Assembly (NCBI GenBank): GCA_052387905.1
Contig: JBQTIR010000040.1
Span: 1-29,848 of the forward strand
Direction: 5' to 3'
Source of the DNA: JBQTII01 sp052387905
GTDB taxonomy: Bacteria > Actinomycetota > Actinomycetes > Sporichthyales > Sporichthyaceae
DNA: 29,848 nucleotides
In this document: one piece after another, positions 28,878-29,848 of the stretch
Layout of the letters: each line of letters starts with the position of its first letter
Numbering within the stretch: position 1 is the first letter of the stretch
Notes under the pieces: model-generated
What the model was told of the DNA's origin: nothing
The model's database searches: none
The model's input: only the letters and a program-made list of their open reading frames with translations
Position numbers and translations under genes: made by a program

Positions 28878-29169
28878 GGGGGGCCGGCTTCGCGGTTAGA
28901 GCCAACGCGCCGGGCCTGCGGCCCGGGACACGGTGACCGCCCTGCGGGCGGCCGCTGCAGCTCGTTGACGTGCTTCTCCCCCTCCCGGCCGGTCCAGTCT
29001 GCGACCGCGGGCCCGGGCCGCAAGGGCTCACTGCGTTCGGCCCTGCGGGCAGACCCTTGCCCCCTGTGCCCTATTGCGGTCGCGGACGCCTGTCCTTGCC
29101 GGGAGGGGGCGAGGAACGGTTGGCCAGCCAAGGCCACCACCCCGCTCCCGGTGACCGGAGGAAGTCGTC
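28878..29169. other. Hairpin-rich gap before the last gene
   Basis: No gene is seen. Short GC hairpins with the same TGC loop recur: CCGGGCC-TGC-GGCCCGG (28910-28926), CCGCCC-TGC-GGGCGG (28937-28951) and GCCC-TGC-GGGC (29040-29050). GCCCTGCGGGC is thus present twice exactly. A good GGAGGAAG ribosome site ends the gap. Confidence 0.45.
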
Positions 29170-29748
29170 ATGGGTACGCCGTCGCGCTTCGAGATCACCC
29201 AGATCACCGCACAGATTGCCGGACACCAGCCCTACACCCTCCACGGGCACATCCACACCCGCGCCGGGATCCCGGCCGAGGTACTCACCGTCAGCCTCGG
29301 CGCGATCGCCATCTACTGCCACGACCTGGCCAGCGTGAGCGCGTTCGCCGCCGCGTGGCGGGTCGCCGCCGGATTCGCCGGGCCCGTGCTGCCCGCTCGC
29401 GCGCGCTGGGACAACGCCGCCCCAGGCCAGGACCTGAACAGCGCCGGGGTCATCCTGCGGGTCAGCGGCGCCCCGACCACCCGTCACCAGGTCAACGGCA
29501 TCCCCGCGGCCGCCAGCCCGAACGGTGCCGCGCACGTCCGCGTCGCGGTTGGCTCCCTGGTCGTGCACGCCTACGACCTCGCCGCCGTCACCTCATGGAA
29601 CACCGCCTGGACCCACGCCGAGCACACCGCCCTGCGGCTCTGGCCCACCCGCGACGCCTTCACCACCGCCGAGGACACCGCACGGGAGCGCATCGCCCGC
29701 ACGGGCGCCGAGATCTCGACCACCCGGAAGCGGACCCCGACGCTGTGA
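29170..29748 (+). CDS. Two-repeat hypothetical protein (192 aa)
   Basis: No family is recognised. The protein is an internal duplication: LTVSLGAIAIYCHDLASVSA (about 38-57, followed by FAAAWRVAA) corresponds to VRVAVGSLVVHAYDLAAVTS (about 121-140, followed by WNTAWTHAE). Each half seems to be a beta-rich stretch then a D-L-A-x-V helix-AW motif. It is hydrophilic, with no signal or membrane segment. The ATG at 29170 has GGAGGAAG 8 bases upstream. A degenerate copy of its last 11 codons stands at the other end of the window (30-65). Confidence 0.62.
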   Translation: MGTPSRFEITQITAQIAGHQPYTLHGHIHTRAGIPAEVLTVSLGAIAIYCHDLASVSAFAAAWRVAAGFAGPVLPARARWDNAAPGQDLNSAGVILRVSGAPTTRHQVNGIPAAASPNGAAHVRVAVGSLVVHAYDLAAVTSWNTAWTHAEHTALRLWPTRDAFTTAEDTARERIARTGAEISTTRKRTPTL

Positions 29749-29848
29749 GAGCGGCGGGCCCGGGGGGTGGGACAAAACCCCGACCACAACCCCGCCCGCA
29801 CGCCCCCCCCCGCCGTGTAGACCAACCCGCTAAACACGGGACGGTGTA
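29749..29848. other. C-rich tail of the window, related to its beginning
   Basis: No gene is seen. The sequence right after the stop (GAGAGCGGCGGGCCCGGGGG) and GTGTAGACCAACC near 29815 echo GAGCGCGGCGCCCGGGGG and GTGTACCAACC at 64-95. If the molecule is circular, this joins the origin region at position 1. Confidence 0.45.

Noticed and set aside
1..29848. CRISPR arrays, rRNA, tRNA or insertion sequences
   Set aside because: No regularly spaced repeats, no cloverleaf or rRNA landmarks and no transposase with terminal inverted repeats were seen.

Overview
This 29.8-kb window is very GC-rich, with strongly G/C-ending codons, frequent GTG starts and 1-4 bp stop/start overlaps, which points to a high-GC actinomycete. 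The T4SS proteins of the SCO6880/SCO6881 type, the DUF4913 protein and the primase-type Rep resemble those of mycelial or Pseudonocardiaceae-like actinobacteria, but the genus cannot be fixed from sequence alone. The content (replication protein, ParA/RHH partition pair, resolvase, toxin-antitoxin modules, MOB relaxase, complete conjugation operon, no tyrosine integrase, no tRNA att site, no chromosomal housekeeping genes) indicates a conjugative plasmid, probably all of it. Circularity is an inference: both ends carry related copies of the same short sequence.

Layout. 1-800: degenerate copy of the 3' end of the last gene, two DnaA boxes (origin candidate), a small hypothetical gene and a small DNA-binding protein behind a pair of palindromic operators. 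904-4834: primase/polymerase-type Rep, ParA, a small RHH partner, and two small genes of unknown function, one behind a LexA-like box. 4831-7589 (minus): XamI-type restriction-modification operon (winged-helix protein, m6A methyltransferase, endonuclease), with two GTCGAC sites in its own promoter. 7891-9943: serine resolvase and a Fic toxin with a VbhA-like antitoxin; the toxin has an extra N-terminal domain that looks like an ADP-ribosyltransferase fold. 10047-13627: ssb, a hairpin-rich 458-bp oriT/leading-region candidate, MobC, relaxase and a coiled-coil accessory protein. 13664-15995: an RHH antitoxin/toxin pair, a cluster of small unknown genes with good promoters, and another RHH-like protein. 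15992-24624 (minus): the conjugation operon, from DUF4913 and the coupling protein (TraG/VirD4) back through VirB4-like ATPase, SCO6880-like protein, VirB6/TrbL-like channel protein, a bitopic protein, a VirB2-like two-helix protein and a degenerate P-loop protein. 25016-27283 (plus): two tandem excisionase-type HTH proteins, a VirB1-like lytic transglycosylase/NlpC-P60 hydrolase and a lipoprotein. 27534-29748: an orphan DndB/DGQHR-like protein and a two-repeat hypothetical protein.

How it fits together. Rep and the DnaA boxes would replicate the element, ParA plus the RHH protein and the resolvase would keep it stable, and the restriction-modification and toxin-antitoxin modules would enforce retention. 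MobC/relaxase act at an oriT near 10.7-10.85 kb, TraG couples the relaxosome to the channel, and the transglycosylase opens peptidoglycan. Six copies of a family built on 8-bp steps of AACTCCGY (core GGAACTCCGTAACTCCGT) lie at gene boundaries all around the element (about 2.99, 4.02, 9.96, 16.45, 27.31 and 28.86 kb). This is the most unusual signal in the window: it looks like a plasmid-wide operator/centromere family, plausibly bound by the RHH protein encoded beside ParA.
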